A stretch of DNA of 64,000 nt from Fragum whitleyi (Eukaryota; Mollusca; Bivalvia; Cardiida; Cardiidae), in the NCBI GenBank assembly GCA_948146395.1, contig OX411549.1, positions 32,448,693 to 32,512,692 of the forward strand, given 5' to 3'. Each line of letters starts with the position of its first letter. Position 1 is the stretch's first letter. A model generated the notes under the pieces. The model worked only from the letters and a program-made list of their open reading frames with translations, was not told where the DNA came from and ran no database searches. The translations under genes and the position numbers were made by a program. This document shows, piece after piece, positions 1 through 13,200 of the stretch.

Positions 1-607
1 TATTATTATTTTTCTTCTCAATTTACAGCTTTTCTGTCTTGAATCTTTATAAATTCTTGCCTAATGAATTAAGTGATGAACAGAGTATCTGTTGATTTCA
101 TTGAGGTATAAAACTAAAAACCTTAATATACTGTGTGATAAAATACCAAGCGGATTCATTCATAAGTGGCATTGAATTTTTAGCATCATACCTCCATTAA
201 ATCAACAAATACTATCTTCAAAGTCAAACCCTGTAAGTTATATACTCAGATGAAAAAGTTTATTCAGTAGTTTCGTTTCTCATCAACGCAGACAAAACTT
301 GAAATGTTATTTTGTGACTTTTATGCATTGATTGATTGATCAATGATTACCTTGATTCTGTAAATTTTGCAACGAGCTAGCTGGTGTAAAGACTGAAACA
401 AAGGAAAGAAGAAATTCATTAGGTGCACTTGCTGCACTAAACACTAATTAGTTTTATTGGGTGTGGAGATGATCTTAATTTTAAAACCCTAATGGCCAAT
501 TAGAAGTTAAAACCTCAGTATCAATGTTAAAGTTTAAGGTCAGAGCTTGAGGATAGATTTTTTCAAAGGGAGAATGTCAAAGTAAGTATATTTTCAGATA
601 CATTTAG
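1..607. other. AT-rich intergenic or intronic DNA
   Basis: No coding potential, RNA gene or repeat family could be recognised here. Confidence 0.5.
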
Positions 608-885
608 GGGTCATGGTCATAGTGCAGTTGGTAGCGCATCGGACTGTCAATCTAGAGGTCCTGGGTTCAATCCCCGACAGCAGCACACATCCTTTCCGAC
701 TATTTGTGTACCACCAACGGGTTAATAATTGTAGATCTATCTGGGATAGCAGCTGGAGACTAGGAATGGGAGTGGTGGTAGTACTTATTGGTGTGAGAAA
801 TACCAGAAATCCATTGTTAGGTGCTCCAGCCGCTGCAATATGATGGAAATAATGCTAAAGTGGCATAATACCCCATTCAAACAAA
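608..885 (+). mobile_element. tRNA-derived SINE, sense, near full length
   Basis: The tRNA-like head has a box A (tagtgcagttggtagc) and box B (ggtcctgggttcaatcc), followed by a body shared with copies at 6.5, 9.4, 18.2, 25.2 and 34.0 kb and a tail attcaaacaaa. The head lacks a proper tRNA fold, so it is not a tRNA gene. Confidence 0.88.
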
Positions 886-1629
886 AGATACATTTACCTG
901 TTAGAAAAAGCATCCATTACATAAATCTGTCAAGGAATCTTACAGAAATTCCAAGGTAGAGGAGCCATCGATAAGAAACTTTGGATATCAGTTAAGATAT
1001 ATCCTATCTCTAGAAATTATTACCACTGAACGAATAATACCATCTTCTTTGGCATCTTCATAATGTTCCCTTTATCAGATAATATTTTTGTAGGCCTTGA
1101 ACTAGATTTAAAGAATCATTGACAAGGCAAAGAATCATGTGCCAATTCTGATTATTATCTAATGGGGAAGGGGGAGGTCTGAGCCCCATAGTTACCTTAA
1201 CCTGATAGAGATCCCTAAAGAATTTACAAAGACAATTACGATTACAAACTATCTGTATTTTAGTCTAAGAACAAGGTGGCAAATTGTCACAAGATATGCC
1301 ATCTCACTGCTAGAAGTCCAAGAATGAAAACCAAGAAAGGGAAATAACATAAAAAAAAAGTTACGGTTCTTGTGCACCACACATCGGCACATGATAATCA
1401 TGAGAGGAACATGACGGTGACCAAGTTTCTATAGTCCATCTGACATAAGGTGACAGAGTGACGCCACTGGTGATCACATGATATGTCCCGTCTTTCAAGA
1501 AATGAATAAAAAAGGGTATTAAAGTACAACCATGGAACTTGAAAATTACTATTACATAGTCATTGGAATGTAAGACTTCGATTAAAACTCATGATTAATG
1601 AATTTCTTTCTGCTCGCAAAATTCATGTG
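886..1629. other. Non-coding stretch
   Basis: Nothing was recognised apart from low-complexity A/T runs. Confidence 0.4.
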
Positions 1630-1960
1630 CTGTGTTTCTCCTTATAAACGCTCCCAGGAGCTATACTTATTATGCATGGTCAGGGAGCTTTTATCTAGTA
1701 TGCATTTTCTGATTTAAGAAAAAAAAAACCATTAAAATTGATGGAGTTATGCCCTTTTCCCTTTAATTTAAGTTGAATTTTCTCTAAACAATCACATAAA
1801 TGATTGTTTAGAGGAAATTCATCTCAAATTAGAGAAGAAGTCTCAAAAAGTTCCTAAAATTGAAGCATTTGAATTGGGTTTTTCGTATTAAAAAAAAGAG
1901 GGATGCTACTATAAGATAGGGCACTATTATAAAGGGAAATAAGGTATGTTGTGTTTGGAG
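1630..1960. mobile_element. Palindromic MITE, AAACAATCAT family
   Basis: The centre is an inverted repeat (ctctaaacaatcac and atgattgtttagagg). The flanks (ctcccaggagctatac, tatgcattttctgat, gaagaagtctcaaaaag) recur at 5.8, 8.3, 8.6 and 17.8 kb in either orientation. Confidence 0.85.
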
Positions 1961-3387
1961 CATCATTATTCGGTAAAAAAAGTAACAGAAAACTTACAGC
2001 TCTGTATTGCACAGGGTTTTGATGCAGTTTGTTTGCTGCAATTGCAGTATAATAGACTGATACTATCTTAGATACTTAAGTTACACTAAAAGACAGGCAT
2101 TCTAAATTGCTGCACTTAATTTTCCACGGCAAACTTCCAAAATATCAAAGGCAGACAACAAGGGTCAGTCACTTTTCTTTTAGAGAACCTGAGAAAATTG
2201 GTTTGGTTAAATACTTGAATACTGACATGTAATTGGTATTGAAGTAAAATTGTCCTTAATGTCTGAGACATCCTTTCAGTTCAGTTGTTGAATTCATAAA
2301 CCTTTATTTTTTATTTTTTCCCATTAACATTTTTGCTATGTTGATGTGGGGTAGAATAAATAGCTTATAGACAAAAGTTTCTGATCAACTCCAACCTTGT
2401 TTGATCTACTTTGCAGGGCTATAGATAGAGAGGGTATTTAAGATTTCAAATTAAATCATTTCTATTATACTTTCCCAAATCCTATGTAGGTACTCATTGG
2501 AATCGTCAAATGAGTACTCGCAAGATAATTATAGTTTCAATGAGAAATAGAGATTTAAAACTCGCATCATCCCCCTTATTTGTACCTCTGTTTTGTGACT
2601 GTAACAATCAAGTTGACTGATAGATGACCACACTTGATCATTTTCTTAGTCTTGCTATTAATTTAACGATTTGAAAGTGACTGGATATAGTTTAGAGATG
2701 GTTGGGTAGTGATTGTGTAGGACTTGGGTATAGGTTAGGGTTATCAATTGGAAATAGGCAGGATGGTGATATGGTGAAAATCTGGTATAGTCCAACCATG
2801 GTATTCTAAAATGCCGGAAAATGTGGTATAGCCAGGAGTAGGGGTGGACTGAACTGAAATTTAACAAGTGTCAGATAACGGTACTTGATTTTGAAATCAA
2901 CTACATACTGATAGGGTAAAGAAACTCATCTCCCAATCGCTTTTTGTCATTTCAATTTTAGTTTCTTCATGCTAAAGTCAGTTTCGAGAGCATATTACTT
3001 TTACGCTATGACACAGTATAGTCAGAGACCGTGACAGCAAAAATTTCTTTGGTCCCATTGTATATCAATATTAACTCGTCAAAAGTATGTTTATATACAT
3101 TCAAATAGCGTGGTCTAGCTATAGCTATTGTGTATAGACCAAGGTCATCATGCTAGGAGTAGGGTTTTATCAACAAGAAATCAAGAAGTCATGCACATGC
3201 CTTTTGGGGCTGCTTCAAAGCTCTTATTTGATCAGGGAATTGAGGTGACTGTGTTGATGGGATTAGCTATACTATCTTTCTAGCAGTGCTTTTGGTGCTT
3301 TGATAGGGATTCATATGGGTGGGTAAATCTATGTTTTATTGGAAACCGTTAGTTCACAGTGGTTTGTGTCTGATTAATAAAAAGGCT
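1961..3387. other. Non-coding stretch
   Basis: No exons were recognised. A weak copy of the tactcattggaatcgtc palindrome lies near 2490-2520. Confidence 0.4.
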
Positions 3388-3846
3388 CATTATGTCCCTG
3401 TGGTTTTATGAGAGCTGTTTGTCACCTTTGATCAGTAGCTTGTATTTGACAATATATTACCACTTCAGAGCAAAATCCCAAATGTTTGTAGGTAATTTCG
3501 GGTAGAGGTATCATTATTTTGGTGGTACAGGTGAGATTTTTTTTGCTTTATGGTTATACCTTTGTCTTTTAACCCTTCCCCTACTGTAAACTGAATTATC
3601 CTGCTATTCACAATTTAAAAGGTTTGGCACAAAGTATAGGCTAGGATCAGGCTGCAAGATGTGCAACCTGATCATAGCCTAAACTTTCTACTTAAGTTAT
3701 GTCCCTGTGGTTTTTATGGGAGCTGTTTGTCCCCTTTGATCAGTAGCTTGTATTTGACAATATTTTTACCATGACTTTAGAGTAAAATCCCAAATATTTG
3801 TAGGTAATTTCGGGTAGAGGTATCATTATTTTGGTGGTACAGGTGA
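3388..3846 (+). repeat. Local direct duplication, about 150 bp
   Basis: Positions 3388-3537 (ttatgtccctgtggtttta to ggtggtacaggtgaga) are repeated at 3698-3846 with a handful of changes. Between them, 3622-3690 holds a small hairpin of the ggctaggatcaggctgcaag family. Confidence 0.9.
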
Positions 3847-5239
3847 GAAACTTTTGCTTGATGGTTACCTTTATCTTAAAATGCTTCTGCTGTTTCCTGC
3901 ATTTTTTTTTTCTGAACACATATTTAGTTGAAACCCATTGTTTATTTAGATCATTTCAAAGAACAATTCCTTGTTACCCTATCTGGAAATCAACTGGTCA
4001 AATTTCTTTGAAGGAATCATGTGGGCACCTTAGAGTAATTCTTGGGAAATTTAAATTGAAATCTGTGGTGAATTTTAATAGTTTTAAAGAAAAAAATTAT
4101 CGACCAATGCAGACAAGCATAGATGCTTGACAGACATTTTGCCATGACTTCATAATAATCGTGCACACCATAAATGAAGACCAGTAAAGTTCTAGGGTAA
4201 TCCAAAGATCTTTTAATCAGCGGTTTTTGTTTGAAGTTGATTCTATGAATCACAGACTGGCATTGCATCACAGTAATATTACTTGCTATTAAATTCTGTT
4301 CTAATCTGTAGTAAATTTGATTGAATCAATTTTCAGTTAGTTTACTGTAGAAGTGAGCCAATTGATGATGGATACTCCGGGAGGATGAAATCATAAAATA
4401 TAACATGCACCTGTGGTACCTCCCTGTTTTGACTGGTTTACCGGCCAACATCAAAACATTGATTCACCTGTTAATATTGTTTGTAAATTCATAATCATCT
4501 TAAAGTCTTCAGAAAAAAAAAAGTTAGCATGTTGCATATAGATTACGGAATCTAGGTGTTGTAAACGAACAGCTAGTAATTAAGCACCAAAAGTGTCCTT
4601 TTACTGCTATTGTGAGATGGCTCTGCAGGCTCTCTTTTGGTATTTATCATAAATTTGTCCTCAGAGAGCCTTAGTGTACTAAAAGGACCAGTCAAAATTT
4701 GATCCATCTCAAAGGCCCAGGGGACCGTTTTACAAACGTTCTAATGACAAAATTAATCGTAAGTCAAAATCAGAAATAGTACCTGGTGTTTGCATTCATT
4801 GAGACATTCTGACATGCAATATCTCATAGGAATCGTCTTTATAAGACAATCCCAATGAGATAATGCATGGCAGAATTCCATATTTAGTGTATACTGTAGA
4901 AGCAAATTTAATTTTTGACTTGCGCGAAAAATGATCGTTAGATGTTTAGTAAAACAGGTCCTTGATCTCCTAGTTCATTGAAACTGATCAGCGCAAAATA
5001 GTTGTAAGTGCCTATATATTTTGTAGGCAGTTATAACTTTTTCATGTCGATCGAGTCTTGGAATTTGGCATTGATGACAACTATGAATTTTTCAACGACT
5101 ATATAATAATGTCGTATTTGTTTGCTTTGGTACTTACTGACAATACTGAGCTTGGCTAGCTCAGCAGTGAAACGTAAACAAACTGTCCTCAACTGAAGCA
5201 TAGCTGAAAAAATATCCGATGTGAGCTGGTGTCCAACCC
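3847..5239. other. Non-coding stretch
   Basis: No exons were recognised. A palindrome with tctcataggaatcgtc and gacaatcccaatgaga lies at about 4820-4863. Confidence 0.4.
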
Positions 5240-5690
5240 ACACAGACAACAATATTCAAATAATTGGTTTACTAGTCCAATGTACTAACTACTGAGCCAA
5301 GAAGATCTTCCCTGACGCAGGTGTCAGACATTGTATTTAAACCAACGAAGCTATGAAGGACAGTGGTGAGAGTGGTCTCCCATAACAAGCAGTAACACAT
5401 TTGGCTGTCAATTCTGGTGTTGTGATTTTGAGCCCTGGCTCGTCCAAAATTAATTTTCTTTGACATCTTACAAGAGGTGTAGGGACACAAGTCAATTGTT
5501 TTCAGCCCATGGGTGTAAGATAAGCAGTATGTCTGATTGGGAAGAGCAGGTGCTGGCTGGGATGAAAGGTGTGGTTAAACTTGTGTTAGAAATGACAGGA
5601 AACTATAAGTAGGTTCACCAGCCGTTTCAATATAACAGTAACTTCAATTATGTTGACAGGATTGTTAAACCCCGTATGAATAAAGAAAAT
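5240..5690. mobile_element. Degenerate tRNA-related SINE-like repeat
   Basis: The stretch carries gagccctggctcgtcc and a downstream body (aggttcaccagccg, gttaaaccccgtatg) that recurs near 31.95-32.06 kb, with a similar head near 22.2 kb. The class is uncertain. Confidence 0.5.
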
Positions 5691-5797
5691 TCTGTCTTCT
5701 ACAAACTACATTACAGACAGTCGAGGTTATTAATCAGTTCACAAACTCTATTTAATGCATTCAATTCTTTATAAATCAACTAATAATGCCTTTATGT

Positions 5798-6075
5798 ATT
5801 TCTCCAAATAAATACTCCCAGGAGCTATACATAACATGGTCAGCGAGCTTAAATTTAGTATGCATTTTCTGATGTTAAAAAATCATTAAAATTGATGTCT
5901 TTTATGCCCTTATCCCTCATATGAATGATTGTTTAGTGGAAATTCATCTAAAATTAAGGAAAAGAAGTATCAAAAAGTTCCTAAAATTCAGGCATTTGAA
6001 GTGGGTTTTCTCAGTAAAAAAAGTAGGGGTGCTACTTTTAGGGAGGACGCTGTTATTAGAGGAAATACGGTATAT
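5798..6075. mobile_element. Palindromic MITE, AAACAATCAT family
   Basis: It shares ctcccaggagctatac, tatgcattttctgat and gattgtttagtgg with the copy at 1630-1960; the left arm of the central palindrome is lost. Confidence 0.8.
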
Positions 6076-6520
6076 TGTTGAAAAAAAAAATTAAAACATC
6101 ATTATGAATGAATGTCTAATCTGTGTCATAACTTTGTGGAAATAGCTTCAAACAGATGCAGAACTCTAATCAGTTCTGTTATTTATCTACCTTCAGTAAT
6201 GAAGATTACTTTATTTTTATTTCCGGGTTGCCATGGAGACTAAAATTCAAGTTTTCAAAAGTAAAGCCTTTGATGTGTTTCTACCTGTTTCTCCGCAGGG
6301 TTTTCAAATAATATTAAATTGATTCCACCCTTCCCTCAAGAGATTTACTGGGTTTTAGTGTGGCTTCAACAAAATGGGGTCCAAGGGACTCAACAATTTG
6401 GTGGGATCTTAGGGGTCCTTCTTAATGTTTGGGAGTCCCTGCTTAAGATGCAGACTATTTCTTTTAAAGCAACATTTATTGTTTTATGTGAATAAAGAGC
6501 TATATCCTGGTTAAAGGTAA

Positions 6521-6795
6521 TGATTGATTGATTAAATAGAGTTTTACGCCGCTTTCAACATTATTTCAGTTATATTGTGGTGGCTGGAGCCCCTAAAATT
6601 GGATTTCTGGCATTTCTCTTACCAGTACAACTATCATTTCCTAGCCTCCAGCTGCTATCTCAAATAGGTCTACTATTATCAACCCATTGGTGAGTGACAG
6701 ATAGTCAGAAAGAATGAGTGCTGCCGTAGGGGATCAAACCTGGGACCTTAAGATTGACAGTCTGACACGCTACCACTTGTGCTATGACGGCGGCT
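6521..6795 (-). mobile_element. tRNA-derived SINE, antisense
   Basis: This is the reverse complement of the SINE at 608-885: it starts at the tail (gattgattgattaaatag) and ends with box B (gatcaaacctgggacc) and box A (gctaccacttgtgctatga) complements. Confidence 0.9.
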
Positions 6796-7796
6796 TTATA
6801 AGTAATGATAGTGTTGGATATAAGAATATTTGGAACTCAATTTCAATTTTAAAACAGTCTCCAATTCTTTGCTGAAGTAGATTCCCAGAGGGTCCGTGGG
6901 ACAGTTTCAGGGGCCAGTTTAATAAAAACATTTAAGACATATTTTTGTCTTACTGATTGACTTTCAAAACATTTACAACAATCAATCAACTTACATAGGT
7001 ATTTATAGATTAGTGATACATGATTTTTGTATTAAATATGTTCTAAGTCATTGGTAAGACAAAAATAAGTCTAAAGGAAATGAAGACCTTTCTTTCTTTC
7101 TGGCTTACCCTGCTTAATATTTCTCTTTTCGTACACTTATAAATAATTCAATCTGCCACCACAAATTCGTATATATAGAATTGTCTGTGCCAGTTCTAAC
7201 ATTTGTTTACAAACATTCAACAGTCTGGTAATATGATATAATTATCTCATATTTTGGAGAATTATAAAATTCCTCGACTGGTTTAGTAGTCATAAATCTG
7301 TAAACAAGTCTGAGAATTAGAGATTATTCAGGGTAGACAATTTCATTACAAAGGTTGTCTATTTATTAAACTACATAAATTATCTGATGCTTTAATTTTT
7401 TTTATTTCTCTGTAAAAACAACAGTGAAAAATTTAAGGAATATTGGGTATTTTAGTCTGCAGAAAATTAATAATAAATCTTAGGTTTTTAATATGGTTGG
7501 ATGAATTTATTGACCTAACATTGATCTTCAGTTGTCTGTTCGATGTACAAAAATATGGTAATTTCTTCTTGGCATTGCACATGCCTTTCATCGAAATAAA
7601 CTACCAATGGTACCTGGCATAATGCTGATTTTGTACATTGATAAAAAGTCTAATGCTTTAGTTATTTATATTTAAACAACTTTTCCATGGAGGTCAATCT
7701 CAAGTCAAATAATCTTAAGTTTAATATGAGCTATTATCAACCAGGCTCAGATTTAGTAAAAACATTCTGATTTAGTAAAGCCATAGAATCTTCCCA
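6796..7796. other. Non-coding stretch
   Basis: No coding signal. A short dispersed repeat around 6900-7080 (gggccagtttaataaaaac ... aagacaaaaat) recurs near 15.8 kb. Confidence 0.4.
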
Positions 7797-7922
7797 GTGT
7801 TCAGGGTTACCAAACGTGCAAACAGTTATCCAATTATACCCGGCTTTGCACACAGGTGCATATGCAAAGCGGGATACAATTGGAAAACAGTTTGCACTGT
7901 TTGGTGATCCTGAACACAGGGC
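7797..7922. mobile_element. Long-palindrome MITE, copy 1
   Basis: The two arms (ttcagggttaccaaacgtgc and gatcctgaacacaggg) can pair over most of the length around a short centre. The same element is at 27892-28024. Confidence 0.85.
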
Positions 7923-8261
7923 TTGTGTTTTTGGATTGCTTGAACCTGTAGAATGATTCAGTACATTGTTTACATGCAGAAATTTATTCCTATCAGTTCA
8001 GAAATAGATGCAGGTTGCAGATACATATCTCTATTATCTTACGGGTGATGAAAAAAATGTGCAGTGGAACTTGGTGCAGACCCATTTGTTAATGTTAAAG
8101 GTAGATAATTCTGTCAGTTTTCTGGGAAATGCTTGGCAGGAATTCGTCATATATGATGGTTTGTGAGCTTGACCTGTTCCCTTATAATCCTGTTATTTAT
8201 TCTTCTTTAAGAAAAAAGCTTTTAGAGCTTGGGGTTTGAAACAGACTTCTTAGCTCGCTAG

Positions 8262-8870
8262 AATGCATTTATCATATTTATCCCAATAAATGCGGAAGCT
8301 TTACAAAACATGGAGTAAACTTTTATCAGTTCATCTCCTTTTCCCCTTTAATTTGAGGTTAATTTCCTCGAAACAATCATCCAAATGATTGTAAAGAGGA
8401 AATTAATCTCAAGTAATAGAAAATGAGACTCGCAGAATTATTGAAATTTTAATAATTTCAGTTATGTGAGTTTTCATTAAAAAATGTAGGTGGAGCTTCA
8501 ACTCGAGAAGGTGCCCTTGTTAGAGTCAATACAGTACCTTGGTGGGCATTATACTGAAATTGAAACACTATATTTACTTTAACAATAGTGCCTCCCAAAT
8601 AGAAGCACCCCTACAATTTTTACCAAGAAAAACCCACTTCAAATGCCTAAACTTTAGAAACTTTTTGAGACTTCTTCTCTAATTTGAGATGAATTTTCTC
8701 TAAACAAACATTTCTATGATTGTTTAGAGGAAATTTACCTGAATTTAAAGGAAAGGGGCCTAATAGACATCAAGTTTAATGAATTTTTAAATCAGAAAAT
8801 GCATACTAAAAATAGACTCCCTGACCATGTTGTGTATAGCTCCTGGAGTGTTTATTAGGAGAAAAATGGT
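8262..8870. mobile_element. Two adjacent AAACAATCAT-family MITEs in opposite orientation
   Basis: About 8262-8540 carries cgaaacaatcat/atgattgtaaagagg in one orientation, and 8576-8870 carries the other, ending gctcctggagtgtttattagg. The first is more diverged. Confidence 0.8.
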
Positions 8871-9382
8871 ATGAAGTTAGAAAAAATAATGACTGTAAAA
8901 TAGAATAGACATCTCAAGCTATTTTCTACTCATTTGCATCAAATCATTCATAGAGTGAACTGTCTGTCAACTTCAATGGTAAAAGGAAGTTGCACAACTA
9001 AATTTGTCATAAATTCTAAATGCATAAACCATATTAGGTCATGCAAACTGCAATTTTCATAATACTCCATCATATGACATATCAAAGAAAATGATACAGT
9101 TAAAGTAAAGTAAATCTTAAAGTTTAAGTAGAGAGTCAATCTTGCTAAGTTGCCAAAGCCACCACCTCTATTAAGGGACTATCAGATTCTGTAGTAAGCA
9201 ACCATTATCAAAAGTCGGCTTTGATGATTGAAAAGCAATAAAATACTTTTTAGCATTTTTTTTCACTTTAAATGAATCCTGTCTGGCTTTAACCCCTCTA
9301 ATTTGTACCTCAGGTTTTAAAGTCAGACAATCCAGAAAATCAAGGTATATCAGAAGGTATCATTTGGTCAAATTTATTCATG

Positions 9383-9949
9383 CTGCCACCATTCAGCAGT
9401 TGGTAGCACATTATACTCTCAATCTTAAATCATGCAATTTCGTGGGTTTGATCCCCAACAGTGGCTCATATCCTTTCTGATATTTGTCTCCCACCAATGG
9501 GTAGATAATAGTAAACCTAAGTATGATAGATTTTGTTTGATTGAATGGAGTTTTATGCCACTTTCAACAATCTTTCAGTTAAATTGCTGCGGCAACAATG
9601 GATTTCTGGTATTTCTCACACCAGTATCACCATCACATCTTTTCCTAGCCTCCAGCTGCTATCCTACATAGGCCTACTATTACCGACCCATTGGTGGGAG
9701 ACAAATAGTCAGAAAGGATGAGTGGTGCCATTAGGGATCAACCCGAGCCCTCTAAATTGACAGTCCAACTGCTCCCTGATGGCAGCGACTGAGTTTGATA
9801 GAAGCTGGAGGTTAGAAATGAATGTAATATTAATACTGGACTAGTCTACAGGTGGAAAAAATACCAGGTATCATTTGTTAGGTTCTCCAGACTCAAATAT
9901 ATAATTGAAAGATTGTTAAAAGCAACATTTAACCCCATTCAAAAAACAT
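9383..9949 (+). mobile_element. SINE interrupted by an antisense SINE
   Basis: A sense SINE head begins at about 9383 and its body resumes at 9796. Between them an antisense copy of the same family (9531-9795) is flanked by a 7-bp direct repeat, tgataga, at 9524-9530 and 9796-9802, as expected for target-primed insertion. Confidence 0.88.
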
Positions 9950-10213
9950 GTTTGTGGGTTTAATTTAATGACTTTGTAGCTAAAGAGTTAGTTTTCAAAT
10001 TATCTAACAAAATTATCTTTTAGACTCAACGGTTCAATTTACCAAAAGATTTGAGGCATGACTAGAATTAAGTTTGCATGTATTTTATCAATAAAGTGCA
10101 AGCTCTGAGAAGAATGGATCTAATTTCCCAACATTACCTCATGGAATAATAAAAATGCACTGCATTATCTTCACAAAACTTCAACCCTTCAATAACCCTT
10201 TACCATTTGACAA

Positions 10214-13200
10214 ATTTTTAGCTCGGCTATAGCCCTTGTGCTGTTGTCATTGTCGTTGTTGTTGTTGTTGTGCGAAAAGTTTGACATTTTGTGATATCTC
10301 TGGTTCTTCTGAAGGCATTCACTCGAAACTTGGCACACATGTTCACCATCAAAAAAGCAAGCTATACTACCAAAGGGGACAACTCTAGGTGCATTTTGTG
10401 CAAATTATGCCCCTTTTTAGCTCACCTGAGCACTTAAAGCTCAAGGGAGCTATTATGATCTATCAATGTCCGATGTCCGTCTGTCAATCTGTCTGTCCGT
10501 CTGTTACAGCGTCAACAATTTCTTTAAAGGACATCTCCTCCTAAACTTCTGAGTCAAAATCAACCAAACCCCTTGTAAAAATTGATAAAATGGAAAGGAT
10601 CCATGCTATATCTCCGGGAAATGGGACCTTATTGACAATTTTCTTGTTTACACTCTAGGAGCCACAAATATGGTCCAATTGTGATGAAACTTTGTCAGAA
10701 TGTTTGTTAGGTCTCAAGGATGAATCCTATTGAAAATGGAAAGGATCTGTGCCATATCACGGGAAAAGGTGCCTCAATGACAATTTTTTTTGTTTACACT
10801 CTAGAAGCAACGAATATGGTCCAATCATCATGAAACTTGGTTAGAATGTTTGTTAGGTCATGAGGATGAACTCTATTGAAAATAGGAAGGATCCGTGCCT
10901 TATCAAGGGAAAGGGGCCTCAATGACAATTTTCTTGTAAGAGCTCCAGACGCCACAAATAAGGTCCAATCATTATGAAACTTGGTCAAAATGTTTGCCAG
11001 GTCACAAGAATGAAGTCTGTTGAAAATGGGAAGGATTCATGCCATATCACAGGAAAAGGGTTCTTAATGATAATTTACTTGAAATAACTCTTATGGCCAC
11101 AAATATCACCCAAACATTGTGAAACTTGGTTTGTAGAAATTATCTTCTTTATGACATCTGCCTTATTAGCTCACCTGAGCACGAAGTGCTCAAGGTGAGC
11201 TTTTGTGGTTAGGTAGATGTCTGTCGTCTGTTGAGTGTTGTCTGTCTTGTGTCATGTGTCATCAACATTTACCTTGTATTTACCTTGAAAATCTTGGTCA
11301 CAGGGTTCAATCTTAGAAAACCTTGAATGCACTCTAGAGGCCACATTTTTTGCCCGATGAACCTGAAATTTGGTCAGAATGATTGTCTTGATAAAATCTC
11401 GGACGAGTTCTAAATTGGGTCAAGTGGGGTCAAAAGCTAGGTCAGGAGGTCTAATCTTTGAAAAACCTTATATGCACTCTTGAGATCACATTTTTTGCAC
11501 AATCAACCTAAAATTTGGTCAGAATGATTGTCTTGATAAAATCTGGGATGAGTTCAAAATTGGGTCAAGTGGGGTCAAAAACTAGGTCACGAGGTCAAAT
11601 CTTTGAAAACCTTATATGCACTATAGAGGTCACATTTTTTGCCCAATCAACCTGAAATTTTGGCAGTATGATTGTCTTGATAAAATCTCGGACAAGTTTG
11701 AAATTTCGGTCAAGTTGGGTCAAAAACTAGGTCACCAGGTCAAATCTTAGAAAAACCTTGTATGCACTCTAGAGGCCATATTTTTTGCCCAATCAACCTG
11801 AAATTTGGTCAGTATGATTGTCTTGATAAAATCTTGAACGAGTTTGAAATTGGGTCAAGTGGGGACAAAAATTAGGTCATCAGGTCAAATCTTATAAAAA
11901 CCTTGCAGAGCTACAGATAAGATGCGTTTTTGCGTGAAAACGCATTTAAAATCAACAAAAACGCATTGAAAGATATTTAAGGGGGTACAAAAACGCATTT
12001 CTAATTGCCGATCAGCATTACCAATGGTTCTAAATGCGTCTTTTCGTACGTATGACACCTGAACATAATTCAAATTTCCTACAGATGACACTTATCGATC
12101 GTGGCCAGTGCTGGTTTCCGTCTTCTATAATTTTTATATTTTGATAATACATGAAAAGCTGGACTAAATTATTCCCTAACAAAATATGGGAAATGACATC
12201 CAAGCATTGGCGAGTTCAAAGCGAAAAGTTGACACAGACACAACCATTTCATTCATGGCGAAAAAAAAACCGGATCCGTTAAATTGTACCATTCCGTGTC
12301 TGACACGATTTTCTTGGCGAACAATCTGTTTTAACAGTTAAAAATCTCTTCCACCTTTGAAATTAGTATTCTGAGTGACTTTTTCACGGAAACAAACATT
12401 AATCTTTAACTTTACATGGGTCTTGATTTCATCTATTAGCAGTTTCTTTACGACTTTCGGAACCGCTAGAGTGCAAATTCTCTTTTACAAATCGATGAAT
12501 AAAAGAGGAAGAAGAAATGATTTTAGGATCAATTTTAGAAAGAATTATTGATAGCTATTCTTATTTTACCTGAATTTTTCGTATTTTTCCAGTTTGAAAA
12601 GCACAAAGACTGAATTGATTTCCGCTTATTCGTACCCAAGAATGTTCGACCCACCAAATTATGTCCGATTTTATTTCTAATGAAAACCATAAGTGATTGT
12701 AACATTGTGACTTACAAGGACATTTTCTTTTTTTAATCCTGTTAACCTTTGGTTCACCACTTTTGAATCAAATCAACATAAGCACTGACAGATTGAGAGG
12801 GTTTGACAACCTAGTTATAATGTTATTTCTATTATTTTCAGGAGTTTTCTCTCTCAAAGCGAAACGAAAACAAGGCTGATATTATTTGCCCAATAAAATG
12901 TTCAGTTTGACAGGTTTGGCTTTGACCCGACAGTTTATAGTCCACAAAGGACTGTCAGGCCTACTGTCTGACTGTTTTTCTGGGTCCTTTGCCATCATCT
13001 TCCAATTTGATTTTTTCAAAGTATCAAAGGGTAATGGGCCTTATGCTATTGTTCATCGTATGTTGGTCAAATAATAAACTGATCCATTCCCTCCAGCGAA
13101 TTATTGGCAAGGAAACATGGAAAGTGGATGCTCTTCCTGTGCAGGCAACTGGAGACTGGCAGCAGCTAAACAGGACATCCATTAAATATTAGAATTTGAG

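Noticed and set aside
613..720. tRNA gene
   Set aside because: Box A and box B are present, but the sequence does not fold as a full cloverleaf and continues into a SINE body shared with other copies.
13034..13192. Short ATG frame starting MGLMLLFIVCW inside 11906-13425
   Set aside because: It lies within a transposon, is only about 50 codons, has no supported splice donor, and matches no domain I recognise.
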